A stretch of DNA of 64,000 nucleotides from Frigoribacterium faeni (GCF_007988805.1 NZ_BJUV01000001.1:124001-188000), one strand, 5' to 3'. Positions 1 through 9,171 are shown, numbered from the stretch's first letter. Translations and numbers: made by a program. The notes: generated by a model not told the origin, from the sequence alone.

Positions 1-1
1 C

Positions 2-568
2 GTGTCGATCGTGCACTGGCCGGCCGACACGACCCAGGTCGGCGCCGACCTGATCGAGCTGCTGCCGCTCTGGGGCGCCACCGTCACGCTCGACGGCGAC
101 ACCCTGACCGTCGACGGCGGACCGGGGCTGATCGGCGGGGGCTCGCTGCCCGGCGTCGACGTCGACCTGTCGCGCGGGGGCGAGCTCGCCCCGGCCCTGG
201 TCGCCCTCGCGGCCCTCGCGTCCGGGCCGAGCACGATCACCGGCATCGGTCATCTCCGCGGCCACGAGACGGACCGGCTCGCCGCCCTCGCGTCCGAGAT
301 CAACGCTCTCGGAGGAGCGGTGACCGAACTCGACGACGGCCTGCGCATCGAGCCGGCCCCGCTGCACGCCGGCCAGTGGCGCACCTACGAGGACCACCGC
401 ATGGCGACCGCCGCGGCGATCATCGGACTCGCCGTGGAGGGCGTGGAGCTCGACGACGTCCGCGTCGTCGCGAAGACGCTGCCGCAGTTCGTCGAGCTGT
501 GGGACGACATGCTCGGCCGGGCCGTCCATCGGAGCCCCGCCGACATCGACCTGCTCGGCTTCCTCTAG
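2..568 (+). CDS. aroA: 3-phosphoshikimate 1-carboxyvinyltransferase (EPSP synthase), C-terminal part
   Basis: This is the 3' end of aroA; the gene begins before the window. The enzyme joins shikimate-3-phosphate and phosphoenolpyruvate in the shikimate pathway for aromatic amino acids. The 188 visible residues hold family landmarks: an [10 protein letters not shown] segment (about residues 80-89), an EDHRMA segment (about 130-135) and the closing VVAKTLPQF (about 157-165). The usual length is about 430-450 aa, so a little under half is seen. It is followed after about 31 bases by rsgA, which is the normal order in Actinobacteria. Identity is secure; the upstream boundary is not visible. Confidence 0.96.
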   Translation: MSIVHWPADTTQVGADLIELLPLWGATVTLDGDTLTVDGGPGLIGGGSLPGVDVDLSRGGELAPALVALAALASGPSTITGIGHLRGHETDRLAALASEINALGGAVTELDDGLRIEPAPLHAGQWRTYEDHRMATAAAIIGLAVEGVELDDVRVVAKTLPQFVELWDDMLGRAVHRSPADIDLLGFL

Positions 569-599
569 GCGCCGGGATGATCACGACGAGCGGACGACG

Positions 600-1733
600 A
601 TGAGCTGGTGGAGCGACGGCGACGACGCCGACGACGACGACGGCGACTACGCCCAGTACGACGAGAGCTCGGTGCGCGTGCGCCCCAACCCCAAGGGGAA
701 CAAGCCGCGCACGAAGCAGCGCCCGGCCTACGCGAACGCCGAGGAGGGCGTCGTCTGGACGGTCGACCGCGGCCGCTACGGCGTGCTCATGGACGCCGGC
801 ACGCCGGACGAGCGCGAGATCACCACGGCGCGTGCCCGCGAACTCGGCAAGAAGAGCGTCGTCACGGGCGACCGGGTCGACGTGGTCGGCGACACGAGCG
901 GCTCCGAGGGGTCGCTCGCCCGCATCGTGCGGGTGCGCGAGCGGTCGACCCTGCTGCGCCGCAGCGCCGACGACAGCGACGCCGTCGAGCGGGTGATCGT
1001 GGCCAACGCCGACCAGATGCTGATCGTCGTCGCGGCGGCCGACCCCGAGCCCCGCCCGCGCCTGGTCGACCGGTACATGGTGGCGGCCTTCGACGCGGGG
1101 GTCGAGCCGATCCTCTGCATCACCAAGACCGACCTGGCCGACCCCGCCCCGTTTGCGGCGCACTTCGCGTGCCTGGACCTGCGGATCGTGACCAGCACCT
1201 CCACGTCGTTCGACGAGGTCGCGCCGGGCGGCGAGCCCTCCCCCGCCCTCGACGAGCTGCGGCGCATCCTCGACGGCCACGTGACGGTCACGGTCGGCCA
1301 CTCGGGCGTCGGGAAGTCGACGCTGGTGAACGCCCTGACCGGCTCGCAGCGCGAGGTCGGCGTGGTCAACGCCGTGACCGGTCGGGGCCGGCACACTTCC
1401 TCGTCGACGGTGTCGTTCAAGGTGCCGACCGGCGGATGGATCGTCGACACCCCGGGAGTGCGGTCGTTCGGGCTCGGGCACGTGGACCCCGAGAACATCC
1501 TGAAGTCGTTCGCGGCGCACGCCATACCGGCCGAGGGCGAGCCGGTCGACGGGATCCCGCTGGCCGAAGCCCACGACTGGGAGATCGTCGACCGCGTCGC
1601 GGCCGGCGAGCTCGGCGAGACCGGGCGACAGCGCCTCGAGTCGCTGCAGTCGCTGCTGGCGTCGAAGGGCGGCGTGAGCGGTCGCGATCAGGCGGCGGCG
1701 GCGGACGACGCCCGCGACGACGAGCGCGGCTGA
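600..1733 (+). CDS. rsgA: Ribosome small-subunit-dependent GTPase A, lacking the zinc knuckle
   Basis: RsgA is a circularly permuted GTPase that checks and helps mature the 30S ribosomal subunit. Seen in order: an OB-fold N-terminal half, the G4 motif TKTD (near residue 180), the P-loop GHSGVGKST (near 233-241) and the G3 motif DTPG (near 284). In most RsgA proteins a Cys/His zinc knuckle follows; here the tail after DTPG contains no cysteine, and the whole protein has only two cysteines, both in the GTPase core. The very acidic Asp-rich N-terminus (residues 4-17) is also notable. It lies between aroA and hisN. The family assignment is firm; loss of the zinc site is read directly from the sequence. 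Confidence 0.94.
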   Translation: MSWWSDGDDADDDDGDYAQYDESSVRVRPNPKGNKPRTKQRPAYANAEEGVVWTVDRGRYGVLMDAGTPDEREITTARARELGKKSVVTGDRVDVVGDTSGSEGSLARIVRVRERSTLLRRSADDSDAVERVIVANADQMLIVVAAADPEPRPRLVDRYMVAAFDAGVEPILCITKTDLADPAPFAAHFACLDLRIVTSTSTSFDEVAPGGEPSPALDELRRILDGHVTVTVGHSGVGKSTLVNALTGSQREVGVVNAVTGRGRHTSSSTVSFKVPTGGWIVDTPGVRSFGLGHVDPENILKSFAAHAIPAEGEPVDGIPLAEAHDWEIVDRVAAGELGETGRQRLESLQSLLASKGGVSGRDQAAAADDARDDERG

Positions 1734-1773
1734 GACGCACCGACCGGCAGGGCGGGCTGGGTACGCTGGCAGG

Positions 1774-2634
1774 GTGACCGCTGCCGCCGACCCGACCCGC
1801 GCCTCCTCGTCCGCTCCGACCGGCGACGCACCCGCCGCGCCCGGCGCCACCCCGCCCTGGGCGGACGACCTGGCCCTGGCCCTCGAGCTCGCGGACCTCG
1901 CCGACGCGATCAGCACCGAGCGGTACCGGTCGGCCGATCTGCACGTCTCGCTGAAGCCCGACCGGACGCACGTCACGGACGCCGACCAGGCCGTCGAGCG
2001 GGCCATCCGCGATCGCGTGGCCGAGGCGCGACCCGACGACACCTTCTACGGCGAGGAGTACGGCCACGACGCCCCCTCGCACCGCCAGTGGGTGGTCGAC
2101 CCGATCGACGGCACGGCGAACTTCCTGCGCGGGGTGCCCGTCTGGGCGTCGCTGATCTCGCTGGTCGTCGACGGCGTGCCCGTGGTCGGCGTGGTCAGCG
2201 CCCCCGTGCTCGGACGCCGCTGGTGGGCCACGCAGGGCGGCGGCGCGTTCTCGTCCGAGCACGAGGGGCCCCTGCGGGTCTCGGGCGTCCGCGACCTGGC
2301 CGACGCGTCGATCAGCTTCAACGGGCTCGACTACTGGATCGACGCCGGGCGTCTGCCCCAGCTGCTCGACCTGACGGCGAAGGTCTGGCGCACCCGCGCC
2401 TACGGCGACTTCTGGTCGTACATGCTCGTCGCCGAGGGCGGCGTCGACATGGCGGGCGAGTTCGATCTGCAGCCCTACGACATGGCGGCGGTCGCGGTCG
2501 TCGTCGAGGAGGCCGGAGGGCGGTTCAGCAGCGCGGACGGCGAGCCGGGGCCCTGGCACGGCAGCGCGATGGCCACCAACGGTCTGCTGCACGAGGCCGT
2601 CCTCGGGATCGTCGCCGCGCCTCCTGCGGGCTGA
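1774..2634 (+). CDS. hisN: Histidinol-phosphatase, inositol-monophosphatase family
   Basis: A 286-aa member of the Mg-dependent inositol monophosphatase superfamily. In Actinobacteria the gene next to rsgA is usually hisN, which removes phosphate from L-histidinol phosphate in histidine biosynthesis. Metal-site motifs are present: GEEYG (about residues 91-95), the WVVDPIDGT block (about 107-115) and the late EFDLQPYD segment (about 229-236). The start is a GTG. The N-terminal 35 residues are Ala/Pro-rich and not conserved. An inositol-1-phosphatase activity cannot be excluded from sequence; genomic context favours HisN. Confidence 0.86.
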   Translation: MTAAADPTRASSSAPTGDAPAAPGATPPWADDLALALELADLADAISTERYRSADLHVSLKPDRTHVTDADQAVERAIRDRVAEARPDDTFYGEEYGHDAPSHRQWVVDPIDGTANFLRGVPVWASLISLVVDGVPVVGVVSAPVLGRRWWATQGGGAFSSEHEGPLRVSGVRDLADASISFNGLDYWIDAGRLPQLLDLTAKVWRTRAYGDFWSYMLVAEGGVDMAGEFDLQPYDMAAVAVVVEEAGGRFSSADGEPGPWHGSAMATNGLLHEAVLGIVAAPPAG

Positions 2635-2848
2635 GACATCGCCCCCGCACGCCAGGATCATCCTCGAGGAGGAGGGCGCTCCGCCTTCCGCTTATGTCGC
2701 CGCAACACCCCGACCGCTTGACTGGTCGCACGACGACGCCCGCCCCATCCGGGGCCGAGACACTCGATGTGCGCGTCGGAGAGCCGGTCGCCCCCCCTGT
2801 CGGCGGGCGGCCGGCCCTCGCCGACCGACACCACTCGAAGGGCCACTC

Positions 2849-2986
2849 ATGATCGTCACTCCCGCCACCGTCGTCGAGACCTCCAGCGCCTCCTGGGCCT
2901 CGATCGACCCGGCAGCGGTCTCGCTGCCGGCCACCCGCCAGGTCGACCTCACGTCGTACGTCGTGGCGGCTCAGTCGGTCGTGTAG
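2849..2986 (+). CDS. Possible 45-aa peptide of unknown function
   Basis: A short ATG reading frame with a fair ribosome site (GAAGGG, about 7 bases before the start) that ends 16 bases inside the 3' end of the convergent exporter gene. It has no recognisable domain. It may be a real small protein, the remnant of a longer gene cut when the neighbouring exporter was acquired, or chance. The rest of the 2635-2970 gap shows only a GC-rich sequence and a possible -35-like TTGACT near 2717. Confidence 0.22.
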   Translation: MIVTPATVVETSSASWASIDPAAVSLPATRQVDLTSYVVAAQSVV

Positions 2987-4479
2987 CTCGCGACCCGACC
3001 GGTCTTCCGGGCGCGCAGGTCGAGCAGGCCCAGCACGAGGGCCACGACGATCAGCGCGATGACGACGAAGAAGCCGTTGCGGTACGCCTCGTGGTAGACG
3101 TCGAGGTCGGCGGCCGCGGCGCCTCCCGCCCCGGCGATGACCGAGTAGAACGTCGAGACGGCGGCGGCCGTCCCGATCGCCGTGCCGGCCCGCTGGCCCA
3201 CCTGCCCCATCGACCCGGCGACGCCGCCCATCTCGACCGGGACCTCGGCCAGGGTCAGCGTCTGGTTGGGCGAGATGACGAACCCGCCGCCGGTGCCCGC
3301 GATCAGCATGCCCACGCCCATCGCGTAGGGCGTGAGGTCACGCGGCGTGAGCACCGCGGCCAGCAGCAGCGCGACGAACCCGACGGCGACCAGGACCAGG
3401 CCGAGCACCACGAGGCTGCGCCCGTACCGGTCGACCAGGCGTCCTCCGTAGAACGCCGCGACGGCGCTCGTCAGGGCGAACGGGATCGTGACCATGCCGG
3501 CGTACACCGGCTCGAGGCCCAGCCCCTGCTGCAGGTAGAGGGTCGTCAGGAGGAACGTGGCGGGGAGAGCGCAGAAGTACACCGTCGCGATCAGGGTGCC
3601 GTTGCGGTACGACGCCAGCGAGAACAGGCTGAAGTGCACGACGGGCGACTTGCCCCGGGCCTTGTAGCGCTGCTCCCACCAGACGAACGCGGAGCCGAAC
3701 GCCACGAAGCCGATCAGGAACAGCCAGCGCAGCGGATCGTCGCCCTGTCCGGTCGTCAGCACGAACGGCAGCATGAGGGTGAAGATCGTGAGGCCCAGCA
3801 GCACGATGCCGAACAGGTCGAGCTCGTTGTGGCCGCTGGGTGCGGTCGTGGCCTTCGGCAGCAGCTTCACGGCGAAGACGATCGCGACGAGGCCGAGCGG
3901 GATGTTCATCCAGAACAGCAGGCGCCAGCCGTCCTCCGGGCCTCCGACGGCGATCAGCAGACCGCCCAGGGTCGGGCCGAACGCGGTGCTGACCCCGATG
4001 ATCGCACCGAAGAAGCCGAAGGCACGGCCGCGTTCCCTTCCCTGGAAGAGCTGCTGGATGAGGCCCAGCACCTGCGGCATCTGGATGCCCGCCGCGACCC
4101 CCTGCAGGATGCGGGCGGCGACGAGCAGCTCGATCGACGGGGCCAGGGCGCAGAGCAGGCTCGCGACCGTGAACGCGCTGAGCCCGATGACGAACATGAG
4201 GCGTCGCGACTTGAGGTCGCCGAGTCGACCCGAGGGGACGAGCGAGAGGCCGAAGGCCAGGGCGTACCCGGCGACGATCAGCTGCAGCGCGGTCGGACCG
4301 GCGCCGAGGGACGCTTCGATGCTCGGCAGACCGACGTTGACCTTCGACAGGTCGAGGATCGTCAGCGCGGCGACCCCGACGCACACGGCGAACGCCTGCC
4401 ACTTCTGGCGTTCGGCGTCCGGCCCCGGGGTGGACGGATCGGGCTGGGCGGAGGCAGGGGTCTCGGGTGTCTTCGTCAT
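2971..4479 (-). CDS. MFS transporter, DHA2 (EmrB/QacA-like) family
   Basis: A 502-aa proton-driven drug/metabolite exporter of the cytoplasmic membrane. After a hydrophilic Pro/Thr-rich N-terminus the sequence alternates hydrophobic helices consistent with the 14-segment DHA2 layout; the loop-2/3 signature appears as GRLGDLKSRR. The chosen ATG (MTKTPETP) begins just before the first helix region; longer in-frame readings upstream run through an intergenic hairpin and are rejected. It is transcribed leftward, downstream of fdhA but separated by a strong hairpin. The substrate is unknown. Confidence 0.88.
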   Translation of the reverse strand: MTKTPETPASAQPDPSTPGPDAERQKWQAFAVCVGVAALTILDLSKVNVGLPSIEASLGAGPTALQLIVAGYALAFGLSLVPSGRLGDLKSRRLMFVIGLSAFTVASLLCALAPSIELLVAARILQGVAAGIQMPQVLGLIQQLFQGRERGRAFGFFGAIIGVSTAFGPTLGGLLIAVGGPEDGWRLLFWMNIPLGLVAIVFAVKLLPKATTAPSGHNELDLFGIVLLGLTIFTLMLPFVLTTGQGDDPLRWLFLIGFVAFGSAFVWWEQRYKARGKSPVVHFSLFSLASYRNGTLIATVYFCALPATFLLTTLYLQQGLGLEPVYAGMVTIPFALTSAVAAFYGGRLVDRYGRSLVVLGLVLVAVGFVALLLAAVLTPRDLTPYAMGVGMLIAGTGGGFVISPNQTLTLAEVPVEMGGVAGSMGQVGQRAGTAIGTAAAVSTFYSVIAGAGGAAAADLDVYHEAYRNGFFVVIALIVVALVLGLLDLRARKTGRVASYTTD

Positions 4480-4514
4480 GGGATCGTTCCGTCTTACACC
4501 CGACCCGCTCGACG

Positions 4515-4558
4515 CGACCCGCGCCTCCTCGGTGTCGGAGCCGAGGAGGCGCGGGTCG
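4515..4558. terminator. 18-bp hairpin between fdhA and the exporter
   Basis: A perfect 18-bp stem (4515-4532 with 4541-4558) and an 8-base loop lies just past the fdhA stop. There is no U tract. Both arms contain the CGCGCCTCC / GGAGGCGCG motif that recurs in the host DNA. Confidence 0.75.
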
Positions 4559-4568
4559 TCGTGGACGG

Positions 4569-5789
4569 CTACGACGCCGTGATGTAGTCGTTCGGGTTCA
4601 GCACGTACTTCGTGGCGGCGCCCTTGTCGAACTCCGCGTAGCCACGGGGCGCGTCGGCGAGGCTGATCGCCTGGGCGTGCACGTTCTTCGCGATGGAGGT
4701 GCGGTCGTTCAGGATCGCCGACATCAGCTGCCGGTTGTACTTCATCACCGGGCACTGCCCCGTGGTGAACGACAGCGACTTGGCCCAGCCCGTGCCGAGG
4801 CTCAGCGACAGCGAGCCCTTCTGGGCCGCTTCGTCGACCCCGCCCGGGTCACCCGTGACGTACAGCCCGGGGATGCCCAGGGCGCCGCCGGCCGCGGTGA
4901 TGTCCATGAGCGAGTTGAGCACGGTGGCCGGCGCCTCGTCGCCCGACCCGCCGCCGTGGCCCTTGGCCTCGAAGCCGACCGCGTCGATGCCGCAGTCCAC
5001 GAGCGGCTCGCCCAGGATCTGGTCGATCTGGTCGGCCGGGTCGCCCTTCGTCAGGTCGACGGTCTCGCAGCCGAAGCTGCGGGCCTGGGCGAGACGATCG
5101 GCGTTCATGTCGCCGACGATCACGACGCCCGCGCCGAGCAGCAGCGCTCCGGTCGCGGCGGCGAGGCCGACCGGACCCGCGCCGGCGACGTAGACGGTCG
5201 AGCCGACCTCGACCCCGGCGGTGACGGCGCCGTGGAACCCGGTCGGGAAGATGTCCGAGAGCATCGCCAGATCGAGGATCTTCTCCATCGCCTGGTCCTT
5301 GTCGGGGAACCGCAGCAGGTTCCAGTCGGCATAGGGCACGAGCACGTACTCGGCCTGGCCGCCCACCCAGCCGCCCATGTCGACGTAGCCGTAGGCGCTG
5401 CCGGGCCGGTCGGGGTTGACGTTGAGGCAGATGCCGGTCTTCCGCTCCTTGCAGTTCCGACAGCGGCCGCACGAGATGTTGAACGGCACCGAGACCAGGT
5501 CGCCGACCTTGATGAACTCGACGTCGGGGCCCACCTCGACCACTTCGCCGGTGATCTCGTGTCCGAGCACGAGATTCGTCGGGGCGGTGGTGCGCCCTCG
5601 GACCATGTGCTGGTCCGAACCGCAGATGTTGGTGGCGACGGTCCGCAGGATCGCGCCGTGGTTGACCTTCCGTCCGACGTTGGCCGGGTTGACGCCCGGG
5701 CCGTCCTTGAGCACGAAGGTGGGGTACTCGGTCTCGATGACCTCGACCTCGCCGGGTCCCTTGTACGCGACCGCATGATTCGTTGCCAT
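4569..5789 (-). CDS. fdhA: Glutathione-independent formaldehyde dehydrogenase (zinc alcohol dehydrogenase family)
   Basis: A 406-aa medium-chain dehydrogenase that oxidises formaldehyde with NAD. It shows the catalytic zinc region (NICGSDQHM, then GHEITGEV), the four-cysteine structural zinc loop CGRCRNCKERKTGIC (about residues 97-111) and the Rossmann motif VAGAGPVG (about 177-184). Length and the extended internal loop match the glutathione-independent FdhA group rather than class III alcohol dehydrogenases. The start ATG is preceded by GAGGAGG at good spacing. It probably detoxifies formaldehyde; it is a single gene with its own terminator. Confidence 0.9.
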   Translation of the reverse strand: MATNHAVAYKGPGEVEVIETEYPTFVLKDGPGVNPANVGRKVNHGAILRTVATNICGSDQHMVRGRTTAPTNLVLGHEITGEVVEVGPDVEFIKVGDLVSVPFNISCGRCRNCKERKTGICLNVNPDRPGSAYGYVDMGGWVGGQAEYVLVPYADWNLLRFPDKDQAMEKILDLAMLSDIFPTGFHGAVTAGVEVGSTVYVAGAGPVGLAAATGALLLGAGVVIVGDMNADRLAQARSFGCETVDLTKGDPADQIDQILGEPLVDCGIDAVGFEAKGHGGGSGDEAPATVLNSLMDITAAGGALGIPGLYVTGDPGGVDEAAQKGSLSLSLGTGWAKSLSFTTGQCPVMKYNRQLMSAILNDRTSIAKNVHAQAISLADAPRGYAEFDKGAATKYVLNPNDYITAS

Positions 5790-5949
5790 GGTGATCCTCC
5801 TCGACCACTCGAGGGGCACGTCGTCGTGCCCTCGGGTCGAGGCTAGGGCGCGTCCGTCGCGTCGCGGCGGAATCTCAGCGACCCCTCAGACGCCGCGGCG
5901 CCGCATCCGGCGTGGCGCCGCGTCCCTGTCATCAGCACGGCGCGACGCG

Positions 5950-6073
5950 GCTGAAAAATACTCACGTGAAACGGGGTATCTGGTATTCTGCACTCATACT
6001 CACAGACGGCGGACGAAAGACGACCGCTCGATCCGACCCGACGCCGTAGGCGCATTCGAGAGACAGGACACCC
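5950..6073 (+). promoter_or_regulatory. AT-rich promoter region upstream of the nucleotide-sugar dehydratase
   Basis: The fdhA to dehydratase gap (5790-6073) is ordinary GC-rich DNA except for 5950-6000, which is clearly AT-richer and holds possible -10 sequences (GGTATT, TATTCT) near 5975-5987. It would drive the rightward genes. The exact transcription start is not determined. Confidence 0.4.
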
Positions 6074-6187
6074 GTGGAACTCCGCCACCGCATCCCCCGC
6101 CGCGCTCCGGGCCGGCGGGACATCCTCGCCACGGAGCGCCGCATCCCGAGCACGACCGGTTCGCACGAGGGCGGGGTCGCGGCGTGA
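6074..6187 (+). CDS. Possible 37-aa leader peptide overlapping the dehydratase start
   Basis: A GTG frame, preceded by AGACAGGA, codes a very basic Arg-rich peptide whose TGA overlaps the GTG start of the next gene in the sequence GTGA. Such overlap suggests translational coupling. No domain is recognised. It could equally be an untranslated leader; codon use does not decide. Confidence 0.35.
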   Translation: MELRHRIPRRAPGRRDILATERRIPSTTGSHEGGVAA

Positions 6188-8001
6188 TCGATCGGCTGCT
6201 GTCGACCGCGGTTCGCCACGCCGGACTGCAGATGGGGCTCGACGCCGCCTCGTGGGTCCTGGCGATCGCCTTCTCCGTGTCGTTGCGCCACGACTTCTCG
6301 TACGGACAGGTCTCCTGGCCTCCGGTGTTCGCGGTCGCCGCGGTGACGGTCGCGGTGAGCGGGTCCGTCGGCTACGCGACGCGTCTCTACCGTCGCCGCT
6401 TCGTGCCGGGCAGCTTCTCGGAGATCCAGGCGATCGCCGTCGCGGTCGCGCTGACCGGCGTCGTCGTCGGTCTGCCCGTCCTGGCCGTCGGCACGGAGAT
6501 CTCCGTGGCTCGGAGCACCATGCTCATCGCGGCGCCCGTCGCCTTCGTGCTGATGGGTGCAGGGCGCTCGGCGGCCCGGTTGTCGGCCGAGACACGACAC
6601 CGGCCCGGCGACGACGCCCAGCGCACGTTGATCTTCGGCGCGGGCCGCCTGGCCGACCACCTCGTCCGACGCATGCTGACGGATCCGGACTCGCCGTACC
6701 TCCCGGTCGGCCTGATCGACGACGACCGCACCCGAGCCGGACTGCACCTGTACGGCGTCCCCGTCCTCGGCTCCCGGGCCGACCTCGTCGACGCGTCGAG
6801 ACGGAGCGGAGCCGAGGCGGTCATCGTCGGGATCGCCGGGGCGGACGCGGCGCTGCTCCAGGAGATCACCGACCTCGCCGCCGAGGCCGGGCTGCGCGTC
6901 ATGGTCCTGCCGTCGCTCGACGAGATCCTCGAGGGCCGGTCACGCCTCCGTGATGTCCGGGACATCGCGATCGAGGACATCATCGGGCGCCGCCCGGTCG
7001 ACACGCAGGTCGAGTCCGTCGCCGGCTACCTGACCGGGAGACGCGTGCTGGTCACCGGAGCCGGCGGGTCGATCGGCAGCGAGCTGTGCCGCCAGATCGC
7101 GTCCTTCGACCCGGCCGAGCTCATCATGCTCGACCGCGACGAGACCGGACTCCAGGCCTCGCAGCTGGCGATCTCGGGCAACAGTCTGCTCGACTCGCGC
7201 GAGGTCGTGCTGGCGGACATCAGGGAGCCCGACGCGCTGCGGGCGATCTTCGACGACCGCCGGCCGGAGGTGGTGTTCCACGCCGCGGCGCTGAAGCACC
7301 TGCCGATGCTCGAGCAGTACCCCGACGAGGCGTGGAAGACCAACGTGCTGGGTACGCAGAACGTCCTGGACGCGAGCAAGGCGGTCGGGGTCACGACCTT
7401 CGTGAACATATCGACCGACAAGGCGGCGAACCCCACCAGCATGCTCGGGCACTCGAAGCGCCTCGCCGAGCGGCTGACGGCGGCGGCGGCGGCCGAGACG
7501 GGAGAGCGCTACCTGTCCGTCCGCTTCGGCAACGTCCTGGGCAGCCGCGGGTCGATGCTGCCGGTCTTCACCTCGATGATCGAGGCCGGCGGCCCCCTGA
7601 CGATCACGCACCCCGACGTCACCCGGTTCTTCATGACGATCACCGAGGCGTGCCACCTGGTCGTCCAGGCCGGGGGGATCGGCGCACCCGCCGAGGTGCT
7701 GGTGCTCGACATGGGTGAGCCCGTGCGCATCCTCGACATCGCCGAACGCATGATCGCGATGTCCGGTCGCGACATCGAGATCGTCTTCACGGGCCTGCGC
7801 CGCGGCGAGAAGCTGCATGAGGAGCTCATCGGCGACGGCGAGAGCGACGACCGGCCCGTGCACCCGAAGATCTCGCACACGTCCGTCCCCGCCCTCTGCC
7901 CGTCGGAACTGCACGGCGTCCACGTCCCGGCCGGGATGCGGACGGCGGAGCTCGCGATTCCCGAGTTCGGACGCCGCGAGACGACGAACGCCCCCGCCTG
8001 A
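6184..8001 (+). CDS. Membrane-anchored nucleotide-sugar 4,6-dehydratase/epimerase (CapD/WbpM-like)
   Basis: A 605-aa protein with several N-terminal membrane helices (about residues 18-130), a first nucleotide-binding domain (IFGAGRLADHLVRR, about 151-164) and a second, catalytic Rossmann domain starting GAGGSIGSE (about 293-301). The motif STDKAANP follows in the active-site region. This matches PglF/WbpM/CapD proteins that make 4-keto-6-deoxy UDP-sugars for surface polysaccharides or glycoproteins. It stands alone, not in a glycan cluster. The GTG start is chosen because it precedes the first helix and overlaps the upstream small frame. Confidence 0.87.
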   Translation: MIDRLLSTAVRHAGLQMGLDAASWVLAIAFSVSLRHDFSYGQVSWPPVFAVAAVTVAVSGSVGYATRLYRRRFVPGSFSEIQAIAVAVALTGVVVGLPVLAVGTEISVARSTMLIAAPVAFVLMGAGRSAARLSAETRHRPGDDAQRTLIFGAGRLADHLVRRMLTDPDSPYLPVGLIDDDRTRAGLHLYGVPVLGSRADLVDASRRSGAEAVIVGIAGADAALLQEITDLAAEAGLRVMVLPSLDEILEGRSRLRDVRDIAIEDIIGRRPVDTQVESVAGYLTGRRVLVTGAGGSIGSELCRQIASFDPAELIMLDRDETGLQASQLAISGNSLLDSREVVLADIREPDALRAIFDDRRPEVVFHAAALKHLPMLEQYPDEAWKTNVLGTQNVLDASKAVGVTTFVNISTDKAANPTSMLGHSKRLAERLTAAAAAETGERYLSVRFGNVLGSRGSMLPVFTSMIEAGGPLTITHPDVTRFFMTITEACHLVVQAGGIGAPAEVLVLDMGEPVRILDIAERMIAMSGRDIEIVFTGLRRGEKLHEELIGDGESDDRPVHPKISHTSVPALCPSELHGVHVPAGMRTAELAIPEFGRRETTNAPA

Positions 8002-8018
8002 TCAGACGGGGGCGTTCG
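7985..8018. terminator. Hairpin spanning the dehydratase stop codon
   Basis: A 12-bp perfect stem (7985-7996 with 8007-8018); the stop codon TGA lies at its apex, so transcription ends almost at the last codon. It can also act for the leftward tmRNA transcript. Confidence 0.75.
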
Positions 8019-8046
8019 CGAGGCGACGGAGTGTGACGACGGCCGG

Positions 8047-8422
8047 TGGTGGAGATGGGGGGAATTGAACCCCCGTCCATCGCTGAGATTGCACGCATTC
8101 TACGGGCGTAGCCAGATGAGACGTTCTGCTCGGCCCCGACCTTTGCTACTGGCTTCTAGGTCGACGGGCCCAGCCCGAGTGCGAGTCCCGCGTGACCCCC
8201 AGGCGTAGTCACGCAGCGAGCCCTCTTGATGACGTCAGGGACTGGTTAGAAGGCGGTCACCAGACTGACGGACTTATTGGCTCTACTGCTTACGCAGCGA
8301 GAGCGAAGTCAGTGCGCTTGTTATTGGCACTTATTGTTTTCCAGAGATCGTTTACGAGATAACCCTGGATCCTCGGCCCGCTTCTCGTTCGCACACAGGC
8401 GATGTCGAAACCGATCATCCCC
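8047..8422 (-). ncRNA. ssrA: tmRNA (transfer-messenger RNA)
   Basis: The tmRNA rescues stalled ribosomes. Its 5' end GGGGATG pairs with the 3' CATCTCC before an encoded CCA (8047-8049), with one G-U pair. The T arm with TTCAATT is intact. The tag reading frame lies at 8290-8328 on the minus strand: resume codon GCC, peptide ANNKRTDFALAA, stop TAA. It is a one-piece tmRNA. It lies directly downstream of smpB, its protein partner, in the common actinobacterial order. Confidence 0.97.
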
Positions 8423-8546
8423 CTGAGGGGCCGTTGTCACACTCTGTTTATTTACCAACGCGCCAGTCGGCGCGATCCCTCATTGTACGTCGCCGCTGGC
8501 CGCGACGCCACCTCGGCTCGGGCCGTCCGACGCGACGGCGCCGCGC

Positions 8547-9023
8547 TCACTCGCCGAGGTGCTTGCGGGCCGACATCGCGGCCTGCGCCTCGCGCGTCGC
8601 CGTCCGCTCGCGGAGGGTCTGCCGCTTGTCGTACTCGCGCTTGCCCTTGGCGACGGCGATCTCGACCTTGGCCCGACCGTCGCTGAAGTAGATCTTGAGA
8701 GGGACGATCGTGAAACCGCCCTCCTTCGTCTTCTGCCCGATCTTCACGATCTCCTGCTTGTGCAGCAGGAGCTTGCGCTTGCGACGGGGCGCGTGATTGT
8801 TCCAGGTGCCCTCGGTGTACTCGGGGATGTGCACCGCGTCGAGCCAGGCCTCCCCCGCGTCGACGAACGCGTAGCCGTCGACCAGCGACGCCCGCCCCTG
8901 ACGGAGCGACTTGACCTCGGTGCCGCTCAGCACGATCCCCGCCTCGTACGTGCTCTCGATGGTGTAATCGTGGCGCGCCCGACGGTTGGTGGCCACGACC
9001 TTCTCGCCGCGCTCTTTGGCCAC
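8547..9023 (-). CDS. smpB: SsrA-binding protein
   Basis: A 158-aa SmpB, which binds tmRNA and delivers it to stalled ribosomes. Family motifs: [12 protein letters not shown] near the start, [10 protein letters not shown] (about residues 35-44) and the basic tail beginning [11 protein letters not shown]. The length is normal. It follows ftsX with a hairpin between and precedes ssrA. Confidence 0.97.
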   Translation of the reverse strand: MAKERGEKVVATNRRARHDYTIESTYEAGIVLSGTEVKSLRQGRASLVDGYAFVDAGEAWLDAVHIPEYTEGTWNNHAPRRKRKLLLHKQEIVKIGQKTKEGGFTIVPLKIYFSDGRAKVEIAVAKGKREYDKRQTLRERTATREAQAAMSARKHLGE

Positions 9024-9097
9024 GGTGTGCCTCCTGGTCGTTCGTTCGATGACTGCCCGAAGCGAGCAGCCTGTCAGTATACCTGCGGACGGGACGG

Positions 9098-9138
9098 CAG
9101 GAGGCGCGGTGCCCGTCGGACCGGCACCGCGCCTCCTG
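9098..9138. terminator. 16-bp hairpin between ftsX and smpB
   Basis: A perfect 16-bp stem (9098-9113 with 9123-9138) and a 9-base loop; again built from the GGAGGCGCG motif and its complement. There is no U tract. Confidence 0.7.
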
Positions 9139-9171
9139 AGGGCACCGACGTCGCCGCGCCGTGCCCCGAGG

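Noticed and set aside
420-2042. Long minus-strand open frame opposite rsgA and hisN
   Set aside because: Arg/His/Val-rich product with no domain; typical antisense shadow in very GC-rich DNA. The plus-strand genes carry clear motifs.
2767-4587. 606-codon plus-strand frame across the exporter
   Set aside because: Asp/Glu/Arg/Gln-rich product with no motif, opposite a clear membrane transporter.
8047-8422. Two-piece (permuted) tmRNA
   Set aside because: The 5' and 3' ends pair in the normal order around the tag frame, so it is a standard one-piece tmRNA.
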